This document shows, one piece after another, positions 17,280 through 26,366 of a DNA stretch of 40,028 nt (its first letter is position 1; each line of letters opens with the position of its first letter). The stretch is from the NCBI GenBank assembly GCA_001567115.1, contig LMZT01000060.1, forward strand, positions 1 to 40,028. The letters are read 5' to 3'. The notes below the pieces were generated by a model, which made no database searches, was not told the DNA's origin, and saw nothing but the letters and a program-made list of their open reading frames with translations. A program made the position numbers and the translations under genes. The stretch comes from Candidatus Hinthialibacteria bacterium OLB16 (GTDB taxonomy: Bacteria > Hinthialibacterota > Hinthialibacteria > OLB16).

Positions 17280-19019
17280 CTACAACTCCTTGCCACGAGT
17301 CACAGCCTTCCGCAAAGGTGGACGGACACGATGATGGTATGGATCATCAGTTTCCATCTGGCAATGATATATCTCGATAAGACGGCTGAGTGCTTCCTCA
17401 GCTGGCGGAGTTTCCAGACCTCCTTTTACAAAACGTTCCTGATCAAGAACAGCACGCAGATAAACCAACTCCCATCGCCAGCTCTGGCCAGCCCAGCTGG
17501 GCAGTCGACGCTTGATCCCCTCCGCCATTTCGTAAGCGAGCCGAATCTTCTTTGGATCAACTGGTTGTTTCGTATAGGAACATCCGGCAGCAGCTTCAAG
17601 AATTTCCACCAGAGCCAAACAATCCTGCATCACCTCAGGTCCAAATTCATAAACAACATATTCAGCCAGCGTGGCCTGAGCTGACCGGTCACGATCCCAA
17701 TAGAACTGGGCCACAACAACTTTGTTCATGTCCTCGTAAATACCCTCGCTGTAGGGAAATCCACCTTGCACCACATGCTTTACCTGGTCCCACAAACGTT
17801 GGTACCGGTCCGGCAGGGGATTTGCTCCGACACCCCCCCAAGGCCAGTTTCCCCACATGCTGATTTCTGGAAAATTCAACAAGGGAAGTTTGCCAGGCGT
17901 CCCTATATCCAGCGGATAATGTGGAAACTCCTCATGGGAATCCGCCAGAATGTAATCAACCCAGTTGTTATCATTCGCAAGCACATCACTCAGGCCTTGC
18001 CACTCGCCCTCTGGAGGAGTGTCAAACATCCAGGTACTGAGAATCGACTTCAAACCAGGAAAGAACTCCCGTCCAAGCTGCGTAATTTCACGTGATACTT
18101 TCACAAACCCATTACAACCCCACGGCAGGCACTTCTCACATGCACACCCACCCTCGTCATAAGGCCAGTGAACCAGAAAATCCAAGCCCGCATCAGTCAT
18201 GTGTTGAAAAAGCTTGCGAGTGTTCTCCATGATGTATTCAAGACCTTCAGGCTGGCTCGGACAGACCGGATGGCCACTATTGCCCCGACGGTGAGTTGGA
18301 TCAGGTAGAGGGGTCGCACGGAGATGCGGAGGGACGCCCTTGAAAAGGGTGTTGTTGACACCAGTCCCGAATTGGAGCCCCAAATCTCTGGCGACACGCG
18401 CATACATCCGCATCATGCCGACCGCCACATCCGCCTGAGGATCGTTCCAATCCTGCAGGTTTATAAAAGGGAAACAAATTTCTAGGGCATTCACTCCCCA
18501 CAGGGCAAGATCTTCAAGGTATCGTACAATCTCCGCCTCAGGAGCCACATGATACCAGTTATGAAAATGAGTCGCGAAATACATGCCCCGCAACGAACCT
18601 TGAGGCATGGAAGTTCCCCTCCAGGGCGATGCATGAAAAGCTCCATCGTAACGGCTGGTCCGCAGAAATTTTCCTGAACCAAATAGAAGCCCTTGTGGTG
18701 ATCCCCCTGTAATTCGGACACCGCTTCCGGTCCCATCAATCCGGAACCCCTCTTCAGGCAGATCCCCTGAAACCTTCAAGATGATTTGCCCAACGCTTTC
18801 GGCTCGGACCACCTGAGCCGGACAACGCATCTCGATCCGGTCCTTCAGGATTGCAAATGCCCTTAAAACCAAAGGTTCATCAGGATTCTCTATCACCACC
18901 CGGACAGTATCTTTGCCATCCAAATGAGGTCCATCAGCAAATTTCCCTGCTGGAATAGATACTCCACCAGCGAGCAACGGCACAGCGGGCAAGGATAACA
19001 AGAAAGTTCTGCGTTCCAT
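17280..19019 (-). CDS. secreted glycosidase-like protein (GH67/GH20-like architecture, Tat-type signal)
   Basis: The start at 19019 (third codon of the longest frame) is preferred because CAGG lies six bases upstream. The N-terminus ERRTFLLSLPAVPLLAGGV looks like a twin-arginine signal. An alpha/beta N-domain (EGFRIDGTGSGVRITGGSPQGLLFGSGKFLR) resembles the GH20/GH67/GH84 accessory domain. The barrel follows: SLRGMYFATHFHNWYHV, DLALWGVNALEICFPF, FLVHWPYDEGGCACEKCLPWGCNGF, DNNWVDYILADSHEEFPHYPLD and YSEGIYEDMNKVVVAQFYW. The tail is helical. The DEGGC-C-C cluster suggests a structural metal or disulfides. It is the second gene of a minus-strand pair 48 bases after the GH36 gene. Substrate and exact family are unknown; an alpha-glucuronidase-like role is a guess. 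Confidence 0.68.
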   Translation of the reverse strand: MERRTFLLSLPAVPLLAGGVSIPAGKFADGPHLDGKDTVRVVIENPDEPLVLRAFAILKDRIEMRCPAQVVRAESVGQIILKVSGDLPEEGFRIDGTGSGVRITGGSPQGLLFGSGKFLRTSRYDGAFHASPWRGTSMPQGSLRGMYFATHFHNWYHVAPEAEIVRYLEDLALWGVNALEICFPFINLQDWNDPQADVAVGMMRMYARVARDLGLQFGTGVNNTLFKGVPPHLRATPLPDPTHRRGNSGHPVCPSQPEGLEYIMENTRKLFQHMTDAGLDFLVHWPYDEGGCACEKCLPWGCNGFVKVSREITQLGREFFPGLKSILSTWMFDTPPEGEWQGLSDVLANDNNWVDYILADSHEEFPHYPLDIGTPGKLPLLNFPEISMWGNWPWGGVGANPLPDRYQRLWDQVKHVVQGGFPYSEGIYEDMNKVVVAQFYWDRDRSAQATLAEYVVYEFGPEVMQDCLALVEILEAAAGCSYTKQPVDPKKIRLAYEMAEGIKRRLPSWAGQSWRWELVYLRAVLDQERFVKGGLETPPAEEALSRLIEIYHCQMETDDPYHHRVRPPLRKAVTRGKEL

Positions 19020-19067
19020 AAGCATCCTGACAATTCTTTTTTTTTAGCTTATTTCGCCACCGGCCAG

Positions 19068-21662
19068 TTACCCACTGAATTGCAGACTCCATCGAGACGG
19101 TTCCATTGCGGCTACGATCGGCACAACAGTCGATCCATTCGCTCCCAGCCTGAATTCACTGTACTCCCCATCGATTTGCAGTTCGCGGGGAGTCTTCCCG
19201 GAATTGTGGATCACCAGGACACCCGACTCTCCCGGAGGACGGTGCAGTTCCCCCCGGAGGATGCCATGAGCATCATCCCAGGTGACCTGACGAAGCTCTG
19301 TTCCGCAGCTCTGGTGGAAGCTGGTTCCCAGCACCCATGGATGGCTCCTCTGGCGCCTGAGGCAGATCAGTTTCACTCCCGGACCAACGAATGAAATGTC
19401 CAAAGCCCCGGGGGCATCCCCGGTCAGCAGGTCCTGAAAATCTCCCGGATGGGAATAGTCACGCGGGTTTCTGCGTTTCCCTGGGACTGTGCCCAACGCC
19501 TGGCGATCCCAGAAGTCATACCCCCAAAGCCTTTCGGATTCCTGCAGGCCGAGCATGGAAAAAGGAACCATAAAGTTCCGAATTTCCGGGTTCTCATCTG
19601 CCTTTTCTTTTTTGAAGGTGAACAGGCTCACAAGGTCCCATTCGTCCCAGTCGGCTTTGACATGCAGATGCCAGACAGACCCGGGAGGATGCTCCTCCGG
19701 AGGTGGTTCTGGCAGGCCTTTTTCCTGGCAGGCGGCAGAGTAAGCATAACCTGGTTTTCCATACACGGGATCGAACAGGTCAATCGGCCGTGCGCTGATT
19801 CCCAGAGGAGGCAGTGTTGCGGTCAGGATCTCCCAGCGCTCCTCCGGCAGGGATGTCAAGGTATCGGAAATATCGATCTGACCGCCCGCCATGAATGCGA
19901 TTGTTGCACGCAGCCGCGCCTCCTCAATACTGCCAGGCAGCCCCACACACAAACAGGAAGGCTGGATAATCCCCCAACGGTGGTTTTTGAAGAGATGGCA
20001 GGCGAGAGCCTGATAGTTTTCCTGCTGGAATTTTGATGTCAGGAATCCAGTGTTTCCTGTGTCACCGCAGGAATAAAGGAGCGGCCAGTGGCCCGAACCG
20101 GGCATTTCAGGGCCACCGCAATTGAGCAACAGTGCATCTGGAAGTGATTCACGGATGATCCGGGCACCGATTCGGCCGGCTTCAGTTCCTCCCCCTGCCA
20201 CGATACGCGGATTATGGCGTCTCCTGGCCAGGGCATCGGATTCGCAGCCGATGAAGTCCGATTTCAGATAACGGACGCCCCGTTGGTAGAGGCTCGTCAT
20301 CTGGGTTCGCAACCACTCCTGTGCGCCAGGGTGGGTCAGGTCTAGGATGAAGACCTTTCCATGAGGCGCCCAGAACCAGGTCCAGTAGGCGGCCGGTTCA
20401 CCCTTCTCATCGGCGATCAGCCATTCAGGATGCTCTTTGTAAAGCGGATCAAACTCGCTGATCGTAAAGGGAGCTGTCCAGACACCGAGTTTGAATCCTG
20501 ACTTTTCAAGTTCTTCAGCGACTCTCGCAAGGCCCTGTGGAAACTGGTCGTTTTCCTCGAAAGTGCTCGGGAGCTGGTCCTTCTGCCAACCCAGGTCCAC
20601 CTCAATGATGCTGAGGCCGAGGGGCTTCAACCGTTCGGCAGCGATTCGCGCAGTTTCAAGGAGCCTCTCATCCGTCACCCCTAAGCGGTATGGGTACCAG
20701 CTGCACCAGGATACGGGCGGCACATCCGGGATCGAGGGTTGGTGGCGATTCCTCACTCGATCTCCGTACCTTTCGAGAAGCGACCAGGGTTCTGGACCAG
20801 CGGACAGGCTCACTCTCTCGAGGCTGATGGTTTCACCCGGATTGATTAGCAGGTCACCCCCATCAAACCCGAGTTCCCAATACCCCTTCTCCTCCGCTTC
20901 CTGAGCAGCCAGCTCGATGCGCCCCAGCCAGCGTTCTGAACTTTCATAACCAGTAAGGAATGCCATCCGGGCGTTCCGGTCATAAACAGTGCACACGAGA
21001 TCGGAAGCCACCTTCTGCTGTGAGGGAGCCTCATTGGGTTCGAGATTCGTCTGACTGGAAGATTCTTTGGCCTGTCGGGTGATCGGCACGACCCTTCCCC
21101 AGTAATTCCCTTGTTCCAGAACACGGACACTGGCGGGATCGGCGCCGAATGAAACCTCTCCGCTGGAAAGGCGGGAACCGAGGAGCACAACATGATTCAA
21201 TGTTTTTTCTTTCTCCGATCCATTGTGCAGAACAGGTTGAATCCAGGCCACCGATTCTCCATCACCCTCAAACTCGAGTGTGAGGATCATGCCCCCGGAG
21301 AATGAATACCTGGCGATCCTTTTTTTCGGATTCTGTTCAGAGGAAGTTTCACAATCCTCAGGCTGGATGGATGTTCCGTCGACAGTCAGTGCCGGCATGA
21401 GCGGGCCGATGTGGAAGCCCGGCCAGCCTTCGATCTCGAAATTTACTGAACCATTCGGTTCATTGTTAATGGAAAGAAGAAGGTTTCCGTTTTTCATGAC
21501 TGGCACAGCCATCCCGGCTGCGGATTTTTCCTGGGGCCATCCCTTTGAAGCCATGGCGGCGCTGGCAACCGTGGCAGCGGTCTTCAGGAAGGCACGGCGT
21601 GAATGCGTGGGTGGGTGGGGCATTGGCGGCGTTCCTTTGGGGTGTCGTGGTTTTCCGATCAT
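19068..21662 (-). CDS. GH36-type alpha-galactosidase (melibiase clan), Tat-exported
   Basis: The ATG at 21662 has AGGAG six bases upstream; an internal ATG at 21623 with AAGGA is an alternative. The N-terminus has a clear Tat motif, SRRAFLKTAATVASAAMA. A beta-supersandwich domain is followed by the clan D barrel: PPVSWCSWYPYRLGVTDERLL, LSIIEVDLGWQKD, GFKLGVWTAPFTISEFDPLYKEHPEWL, DLTHPGAQEWLRTQM, and RYLKSDFIG, whose Asp469 (counted from 21662) is the expected nucleophile. YSCGDTGNTGF carries the likely acid/base Asp. A C-terminal beta domain closes the protein. Such enzymes release alpha-galactosyl groups from raffinose-type sugars or galactans. It is upstream of, and probably co-transcribed with, the GH67/GH20-like gene. 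Confidence 0.86.
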   Translation of the reverse strand: MIGKPRHPKGTPPMPHPPTHSRRAFLKTAATVASAAMASKGWPQEKSAAGMAVPVMKNGNLLLSINNEPNGSVNFEIEGWPGFHIGPLMPALTVDGTSIQPEDCETSSEQNPKKRIARYSFSGGMILTLEFEGDGESVAWIQPVLHNGSEKEKTLNHVVLLGSRLSSGEVSFGADPASVRVLEQGNYWGRVVPITRQAKESSSQTNLEPNEAPSQQKVASDLVCTVYDRNARMAFLTGYESSERWLGRIELAAQEAEEKGYWELGFDGGDLLINPGETISLERVSLSAGPEPWSLLERYGDRVRNRHQPSIPDVPPVSWCSWYPYRLGVTDERLLETARIAAERLKPLGLSIIEVDLGWQKDQLPSTFEENDQFPQGLARVAEELEKSGFKLGVWTAPFTISEFDPLYKEHPEWLIADEKGEPAAYWTWFWAPHGKVFILDLTHPGAQEWLRTQMTSLYQRGVRYLKSDFIGCESDALARRRHNPRIVAGGGTEAGRIGARIIRESLPDALLLNCGGPEMPGSGHWPLLYSCGDTGNTGFLTSKFQQENYQALACHLFKNHRWGIIQPSCLCVGLPGSIEEARLRATIAFMAGGQIDISDTLTSLPEERWEILTATLPPLGISARPIDLFDPVYGKPGYAYSAACQEKGLPEPPPEEHPPGSVWHLHVKADWDEWDLVSLFTFKKEKADENPEIRNFMVPFSMLGLQESERLWGYDFWDRQALGTVPGKRRNPRDYSHPGDFQDLLTGDAPGALDISFVGPGVKLICLRRQRSHPWVLGTSFHQSCGTELRQVTWDDAHGILRGELHRPPGESGVLVIHNSGKTPRELQIDGEYSEFRLGANGSTVVPIVAAMEPSRWSLQFSG

Positions 21663-21851
21663 CCGCATCTCCTGAGTCAACTGTCAAGAGAAGAACCGGA
21701 TTATAAACTTATCTCAAGCAGTTATTGCCTGGACTATAACAAAAGATTCTCTGAGGGAGATCACCTGTTTTTCAAATGGGCACGTCATGCCGTGCCCCTA
21801 CCGAAATGCCCTTGAGCCTCATATCAAGAATGCCCGACTCAGGCAGGCCTG

Positions 21852-22256
21852 TTACCGGTTCAGAAAAATACGGTTGACGATCGACAGAAGGTTCTGAATA
21901 TCGAATGGTTTGGGAAGGAAACCGGCAAATCCATCTTTGAGCAAATCCATCTGGATGGGGGCATGGTATCCACTCATCAGGATCACTTTCATTCCTTGGG
22001 TTATCCGCCGCAGCTCCCGGAATGTCTGGATGCCATCCATCCCTCTCATTTCAAGATCAACAATAGCCCCTCCAATCGGGCCTTTCCGGCTTTTCAGCAG
22101 GTCGATCGCTTCAGCGCCACTGGCTGCGATCAGGCACTGGAAGCCATTCTCACTGAGAATTTCATACATCATTTCACGAACACTCCGGTCATCATCGATG
22201 ATCAGTATGGAGACAGCCTCTGGCGGGGTGTTGTCAGGGAGTTTCTCTATCGGCAT
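21852..22256 (-). CDS. stand-alone CheY-like response regulator receiver
   Basis: The 134-residue protein is one receiver domain: acidic pocket Asp21-Asp23 in ILIIDDDRS, phospho-acceptor Asp67 in GAIVDLEM, Ser95 in ILMSGYH and Lys116 in FLPKPFD. There is no output domain, so it acts by protein contact or as a phosphate relay. A 15-residue N-terminal extension precedes it. There is no ribosome binding site; TATAAC (22274-22269) lies 12 bases above the ATG, so the message may have a very short leader. It is divergent from the AAA+ ATPase gene. A kinase is not adjacent; the nearest in the window is at 31346-32497. Confidence 0.88.
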   Translation of the reverse strand: MPIEKLPDNTPPEAVSILIIDDDRSVREMMYEILSENGFQCLIAASGAEAIDLLKSRKGPIGGAIVDLEMRGMDGIQTFRELRRITQGMKVILMSGYHAPIQMDLLKDGFAGFLPKPFDIQNLLSIVNRIFLNR

Positions 22257-22345
22257 GGTGGATGCTCAGTTATACTGAATATCGACACGCGGAGAAGAAC
22301 CGACAACCAATTTTCATCTCCAAAAGGAGTTTTTTTCTTAAGTTC

Positions 22346-23821
22346 ATGTTCGATTCAAAAGAATCTCTGCCAAAAACCCTGGGTGAGCTCAAACAGACAA
22401 ACTATCGATATCGAACTGTCAAAGAGGAGATTCGAGATAACCTGCTCCTCAAACTGAAGAGGCAGGAAGCGGTTTTCCCGGGAATATTCGGCTATGATCG
22501 CACAGTCATCCCCCAGGTGCAGCGTGCTATCCTGGCGAGGCATGACTTCATCCTTCTCGGACTTCGCGGACAGGCAAAGACCCGACTGATCCGCAGTCTG
22601 ACAACCCTTCTCGACCCTTATATTCCCATTGTGGATGGAATCGAAATTCCGGATGATCCTCTTCAACCCGTTCTCGGGGCGACACACAGGCTGCTTGCAG
22701 AAAAAGGCGATGCCGCACCGATAGCCTGGCTGAGCCGTGAAGAGCGTTTCCAGGAAAAACTGGCCACACCGGATGTCAGCATTGCCGACCTGATCGGTGA
22801 TATCGATCCGGTCAAGGTCATGTCGAGGAGGCTTGAGCTTTCGAGCGAGGCGGCGATCCATTATGGCATTATCCCCAGAACGAACCGCGGAATTTTCGCC
22901 ATCAATGAACTCCCGGACCTGCAGCCACGCATCCAGGTCGGCCTGCTCAATATCCTCGAGGAAAATGATATCCAGATTCGTGGGTTTCCGGTTCGCATTC
23001 CGCTCGACCTGATGATGGTGTTTACCGCCAATCCGGAGGATTACACCAACCGCGGATCGATCATCACACCCCTCAAGGACCGCATCGATGCCCAGATCCT
23101 GACTCATTATCCCTCTTCCATCGAGGATGCAATGGCTATCACAGCCCAGGAAGCCTGGACACCGGCCATGAACGGGCATGAGATTATCATCCCGGATTAT
23201 TATCGTGAAATTGTCGAGCAGGCCGCTTTCGAGGCTCGTGAAAGCGAGTATGTCAATCAGAGCAGCGGGGTTTCCCAGCGGCTGGCGATCTCATTTTATG
23301 AGACCCTGCACAGTTCGATTGAGCATCGGCTGGTGGTCCAGCAGAGGACACGAGAGATCGCACGAATGTGTGATCTGTACCAGTGTGTGCCGGCCATGAC
23401 AGGAAAGATGGAGCTGGTGTTCAAAGGTGAGCAGGAAGGCATTGTGACTGTCGCTCATCGGATCATCGGGCAGGCGATCGGCAAGGCTTTTGACCGGAGG
23501 TTCCTGCCCATGGGAAAACGCGCCCGCCAGAAACTGGATCCTGGACCCTATCGGGAAATTGTGGCCTGGTTCGAGGATGGAAACCATCTGGATTTAACAG
23601 ATGACCTGCCTTTCGATGATTATCTTCGACGCCTCAGGAATGTCGCGGGGCTTGAGGCCATCACACGAAAACACCTGAAGCCTGCGGATGACCTGCATCT
23701 GGCATCGGCGATGGAATTCGCCCTTGAAGGCCTGGTGCAGCATTTTCTGATATCCAAGAAATACGACTCCGAAACAGTTCGTTATGTGGACACAGTCAGC
23801 GAGATGATGCGGCAGATTTGA
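22346..23821 (+). CDS. Mg-chelatase/MoxR-type AAA+ ATPase
   Basis: The ATG at 22346 is the most likely start; AAGGAG (22324-22329) lies 16 bases upstream, which is long, and the frame is open to 22262. The protein (about 491 residues) has a variant Walker A LLGLRGQAKTRLIR, an arm DPLQPVLGATHRLLAEKGD, sensor and loop segments IADLIGDIDPVKVMSRRLELSSEAAIHYGIIPRTNRGIFAINELPDLQPRIQVGLLNILEENDIQIRG, the Walker-B-like GIFAINELPDL, FTANPEDYTNRGSIITPLKDRID and a helical lid. This matches the magnesium-chelatase-like MoxR group (COG1239-type), which remodels proteins or activates von Willebrand A partners. A DUF58 protein with a vWA-like fold is encoded at 34812, 11 kb away. Divergent from the receiver gene. 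Confidence 0.82.
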   Translation: MFDSKESLPKTLGELKQTNYRYRTVKEEIRDNLLLKLKRQEAVFPGIFGYDRTVIPQVQRAILARHDFILLGLRGQAKTRLIRSLTTLLDPYIPIVDGIEIPDDPLQPVLGATHRLLAEKGDAAPIAWLSREERFQEKLATPDVSIADLIGDIDPVKVMSRRLELSSEAAIHYGIIPRTNRGIFAINELPDLQPRIQVGLLNILEENDIQIRGFPVRIPLDLMMVFTANPEDYTNRGSIITPLKDRIDAQILTHYPSSIEDAMAITAQEAWTPAMNGHEIIIPDYYREIVEQAAFEARESEYVNQSSGVSQRLAISFYETLHSSIEHRLVVQQRTREIARMCDLYQCVPAMTGKMELVFKGEQEGIVTVAHRIIGQAIGKAFDRRFLPMGKRARQKLDPGPYREIVAWFEDGNHLDLTDDLPFDDYLRRLRNVAGLEAITRKHLKPADDLHLASAMEFALEGLVQHFLISKKYDSETVRYVDTVSEMMRQI

Positions 23822-23844
23822 AGGTTTTATGTTAACCTTCCCTC

Positions 23845-24849
23845 ATGCCGAAGGGATTCAAGATCTGCCTGGCCTGTTCCGGGGGAGGACATTTACGACA
23901 GATTCTGCTGCTTGCGGATCTGTATCATGATTGCGATCATTTCTTTGTGACTCAGGCCACTCCACTGGCTGAATCGATCCAGAAGGAACACCGTGTCCAT
24001 TTTGTCGGCGATGTCGCCCTGGGGTTATTGAAGAAAAGCCCGGGGATGTGGCGGGCTTTTTTCCGCAATCTGGTTGAATGCTTCAGGATTTATTGGAGAG
24101 AAAGGCCGGATGTGGTGCTGAGCACCGGAGCCGGAGCCGTGCTCAATCTGTTATGGATCGCCCGACTGTCCGGCTCGAAAGTGATCTTTTTAGAAACTTT
24201 TGCACATGCACAGACCCCCTCTCTGACGGGAAGGTTGATCGCTCCGATCGCACAAGCCCACCTGGTGCAGTGGGAGAGCCTGCAAAAAAAATATCCCCGG
24301 GCAACAGTGGCCAGCCCACTGGTGGAAACAGGAAAACACCTTCGCCTCAAGGCGCCTCTGCCAGACCGGATCCTGGTGACAGTGGGAACTCATGGCCCAT
24401 TCGATCGCCTGATCCGGGAGGTGGAAAGGTTAATCGACTGTGGAGTCATCCAGTGCCCTGTTACCGCGCAGGTGGGACCGGGCGGGTACAGATCGGACAG
24501 AATGGAGTGTCTGGAATCCTGCCATCAGGAGAAAATGCAGGAACTGCTCCAGGAAGCCGGAACTGTCATCACCCACGCCGGGACTGGATCAATCCTTTCC
24601 GGGCTGCAGGCGGGCTGCAAGGTGATCGCGATTGCCCGCAGCGCAGCCCAGGGAGAACATTATGACGACCATCAGCTTGAAATCCTCGAGGAAATGAGGT
24701 CACGGAAAGCCATTCTGGGTGGCGGGGATCCCGGGCTGCTCGAGGGCTTCTATCGACAGGTGGATGCTTTTACCCCCATGGAGGTCCTCATCTCACCAGA
24801 GCCGATCCTTCAGAAGCTTCGGGAGATTTTTACGGGCTGGTTCAAGTAA
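23845..24849 (+). CDS. fused PssD-PssE (Alg14-Alg13-like) glycosyltransferase
   Basis: The 334-residue protein joins two halves that are usually separate. Residues 1 to about 170 match the Alg14/PssD membrane-anchoring half: KICLACSGGGHLRQILLLADLY, PDVVLSTGAGAVLNLLWIARL, KVIFLETFAHAQTPSLTGRLIAPIA, VQWESLQKKYP. From about 175 it matches the Alg13/PssE catalytic half: RILVTVGTHGPFDRLIREVERL, VITHAGTGSILSGLQAGCKVIAIARSAAQGEHYDDHQLEI. Together they transfer a sugar (glucuronic acid or GlcNAc in known systems) to a lipid-linked carrier for polysaccharide assembly at the inner face of the inner membrane. A Wzz-like gene 5 kb downstream fits an exopolysaccharide role. It starts 23 bases after the ATPase gene; an AAGGTT/AACCTT inverted repeat lies in that gap. 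Confidence 0.85.
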   Translation: MPKGFKICLACSGGGHLRQILLLADLYHDCDHFFVTQATPLAESIQKEHRVHFVGDVALGLLKKSPGMWRAFFRNLVECFRIYWRERPDVVLSTGAGAVLNLLWIARLSGSKVIFLETFAHAQTPSLTGRLIAPIAQAHLVQWESLQKKYPRATVASPLVETGKHLRLKAPLPDRILVTVGTHGPFDRLIREVERLIDCGVIQCPVTAQVGPGGYRSDRMECLESCHQEKMQELLQEAGTVITHAGTGSILSGLQAGCKVIAIARSAAQGEHYDDHQLEILEEMRSRKAILGGGDPGLLEGFYRQVDAFTPMEVLISPEPILQKLREIFTGWFK

Positions 24850-24856
24850 TTTTTTT

Positions 24857-25561
24857 TCACCTGCCGGGATTTGTTCCCCACACATCCATGTCCCGCACCA
24901 GAGTCCGGCCCGGCAGTTTTGAGAGAAAGACAATTGTTTGGGCCAAATCCGCAGCATGAAGGTAAAGCCCTTTTCCATACTCCGGGCCAGCATCTCTTCC
25001 GGTATCGACACTGCTTGGATTGATCACCATGACACGGATGTTGTGATGCCGGACCTCATAATTCAGGGCCTGAGAAAACCCCTGAAGCCCGAATTTGCTG
25101 GCATTGTAGGCTCCAGTTCCTGGGTCACCTTTCTTTCCGCTCATGGAGGAAATCATGAAAATGTCGCCGCGCTCCCGGGCGATCATCCCGGGAAGAAAGG
25201 CTTTGGTGGTCAGAAATACCCCGGTGAGGTTGGTCATGAGAATGTCATTCCAGGTTTCCAGAGACATTTCAGCGACTGTGGTTCCGTGGTATATCCCCGC
25301 ATTGTTGACAAGGATGCTGGGAGCACCCAATTGATCGAGGACAGTTTGAGCCATTTTCTCGATGGCGGCCGGGCTGGACTGGTCGCAGACGATGGGATGG
25401 CAACGGGAGCCGATGGATGCGGCTGCACTTCTGAGTGTCTCGGCAGTCCGGCCGGTCATGACCACAGTAGCACCCTCATCATGAAAGGCTCTGGCGATAT
25501 GGAGCCCGATTCCGCGGCTGGCTCCAGTAACCACCACAACTGTCCTGGCATCGATCTGCAT
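24857..25561 (-). CDS. short-chain dehydrogenase/reductase (SDR, classical)
   Basis: The start at 25561 is set by AGGAGG nine bases upstream; the longer frame to 25597 lacks a ribosome binding site. The 234-residue product has the cofactor motif TGASRGIG (12-19), NNAG (86-89), Asn111, Ser139 in ISSMSG and the catalytic pair Tyr152/Lys156 in YNASK, so the full Asn-Ser-Tyr-Lys tetrad is present. The Arg after Thr in MTGRT (37-40) suggests NADP(H) preference. VMVINPSSVDTG follows in the usual place. The substrate cannot be told; 3-oxoacyl, sugar or polyol substrates are all possible. It converges with the glycosyltransferase gene, eight bases apart. Confidence 0.9.
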   Translation of the reverse strand: MQIDARTVVVVTGASRGIGLHIARAFHDEGATVVMTGRTAETLRSAAASIGSRCHPIVCDQSSPAAIEKMAQTVLDQLGAPSILVNNAGIYHGTTVAEMSLETWNDILMTNLTGVFLTTKAFLPGMIARERGDIFMISSMSGKKGDPGTGAYNASKFGLQGFSQALNYEVRHHNIRVMVINPSSVDTGRDAGPEYGKGLYLHAADLAQTIVFLSKLPGRTLVRDMDVWGTNPGR

Positions 25562-25709
25562 CTTCAAAAACCTCCTGGAAAGTGAATTCAGGTTCATGAT
25601 ATACCAGAACCGCCCCGAACCCCATCAGGGGGATGATCGAATATCCAGCATTAAATGCCTCTTAACAATCCACCCAAAGAAGACGAAACTCAGGGAGGTA
25701 TCAACTCTG

Positions 25710-26366
25710 ATGGATAAAGTGAGGATTTCTCTGCTCCGCATGGCCTGCAGATTTTTTTCAACCAAACCGATCATCATCGCGCTGGTGAGCCTGCTTTGGC
25801 TCTTCAGCGGCAAGGCATCCCACTCCCAGCCACGGGTCATCGATATCCGGGATGAAGCCCGTTTGTTCCGGATTGTCGGGAGTGATGTGTCGGATCGACT
25901 GGGGATCGGTCTTCAGACTGCCGATCTGAACACAGATGGCCTGGATGATCTGCTGATTGGATCGGACCAGGCACTGGACCTGCTGCGTGCGAACCGTGTG
26001 GGGCGAGTGGATCTGTTCTATGGCACCTCCCTCGCCAATGTTGGCACTATCGACCTGCTGACTCCCCAACCCCCGCCGGACTTCACCCTGTTCGGAGAGT
26101 CGTTGTATGCGCGATTCGGGACTCAGATCATCGACGGGGACTTCGATGGGAATGGAATTCAGGATCTGGCAGTGGCAGCGCCATTCCATATTGCCAATAA
26201 CATGGAAGCCGCCGGCCGTGTTTATATCCTTTTCGGAGAATCTTTTCAGCCTCCCACCCGGGTGATGTCGGCAGCAAATGCGGATGTTTTTATCGATGGG
26301 GCGGGTTCCGGGGGAGCTTGCCGGCCAGTCTCTGGCAAAAGCGGATTTCAATCTCGATGGGCGTGA
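25710..26366 (+). CDS. FG-GAP repeat surface protein, N-terminal part (frame breaks near 26312)
   Basis: ATG at 25710 with GGGAGG 11 bases upstream. The N-terminus MDKVRISLLRMACRFFSTKPIIIALVSLLWLFSGKASHS is a signal peptide. FG-GAP/integrin-alpha-like repeats follow, with Ca-binding loops: ADLNTDGLDDLLIGSDQ and GDFDGNGIQDLAVAAPFH, each before a strand such as GRVDLFYG or GRVYILFG. The frame runs to 26366 but loses sense after VFIDGAGSG. The matching repeat continues one base further on ([19 protein letters not shown]), so the GGGGG run at 26310-26314 holds one extra base relative to an intact gene. Role: an extracellular beta-propeller, probably for binding or adhesion. Confidence 0.75.
   Translation: MDKVRISLLRMACRFFSTKPIIIALVSLLWLFSGKASHSQPRVIDIRDEARLFRIVGSDVSDRLGIGLQTADLNTDGLDDLLIGSDQALDLLRANRVGRVDLFYGTSLANVGTIDLLTPQPPPDFTLFGESLYARFGTQIIDGDFDGNGIQDLAVAAPFHIANNMEAAGRVYILFGESFQPPTRVMSAANADVFIDGAGSGGACRPVSGKSGFQSRWA

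Noticed and set aside
21700-21705. TATAAT on the minus strand before the GH36 gene as a promoter
   Set aside because: No acceptable -35 at 15-19 bases. It remains possible but is not supported well enough to list.
22262-22345. Upstream start of the AAA+ ATPase at 22262
   Set aside because: The extension MLSYTEYRHAEKNRQP... is not family-like, and the only AAGGAG site lies downstream of it at 22324.
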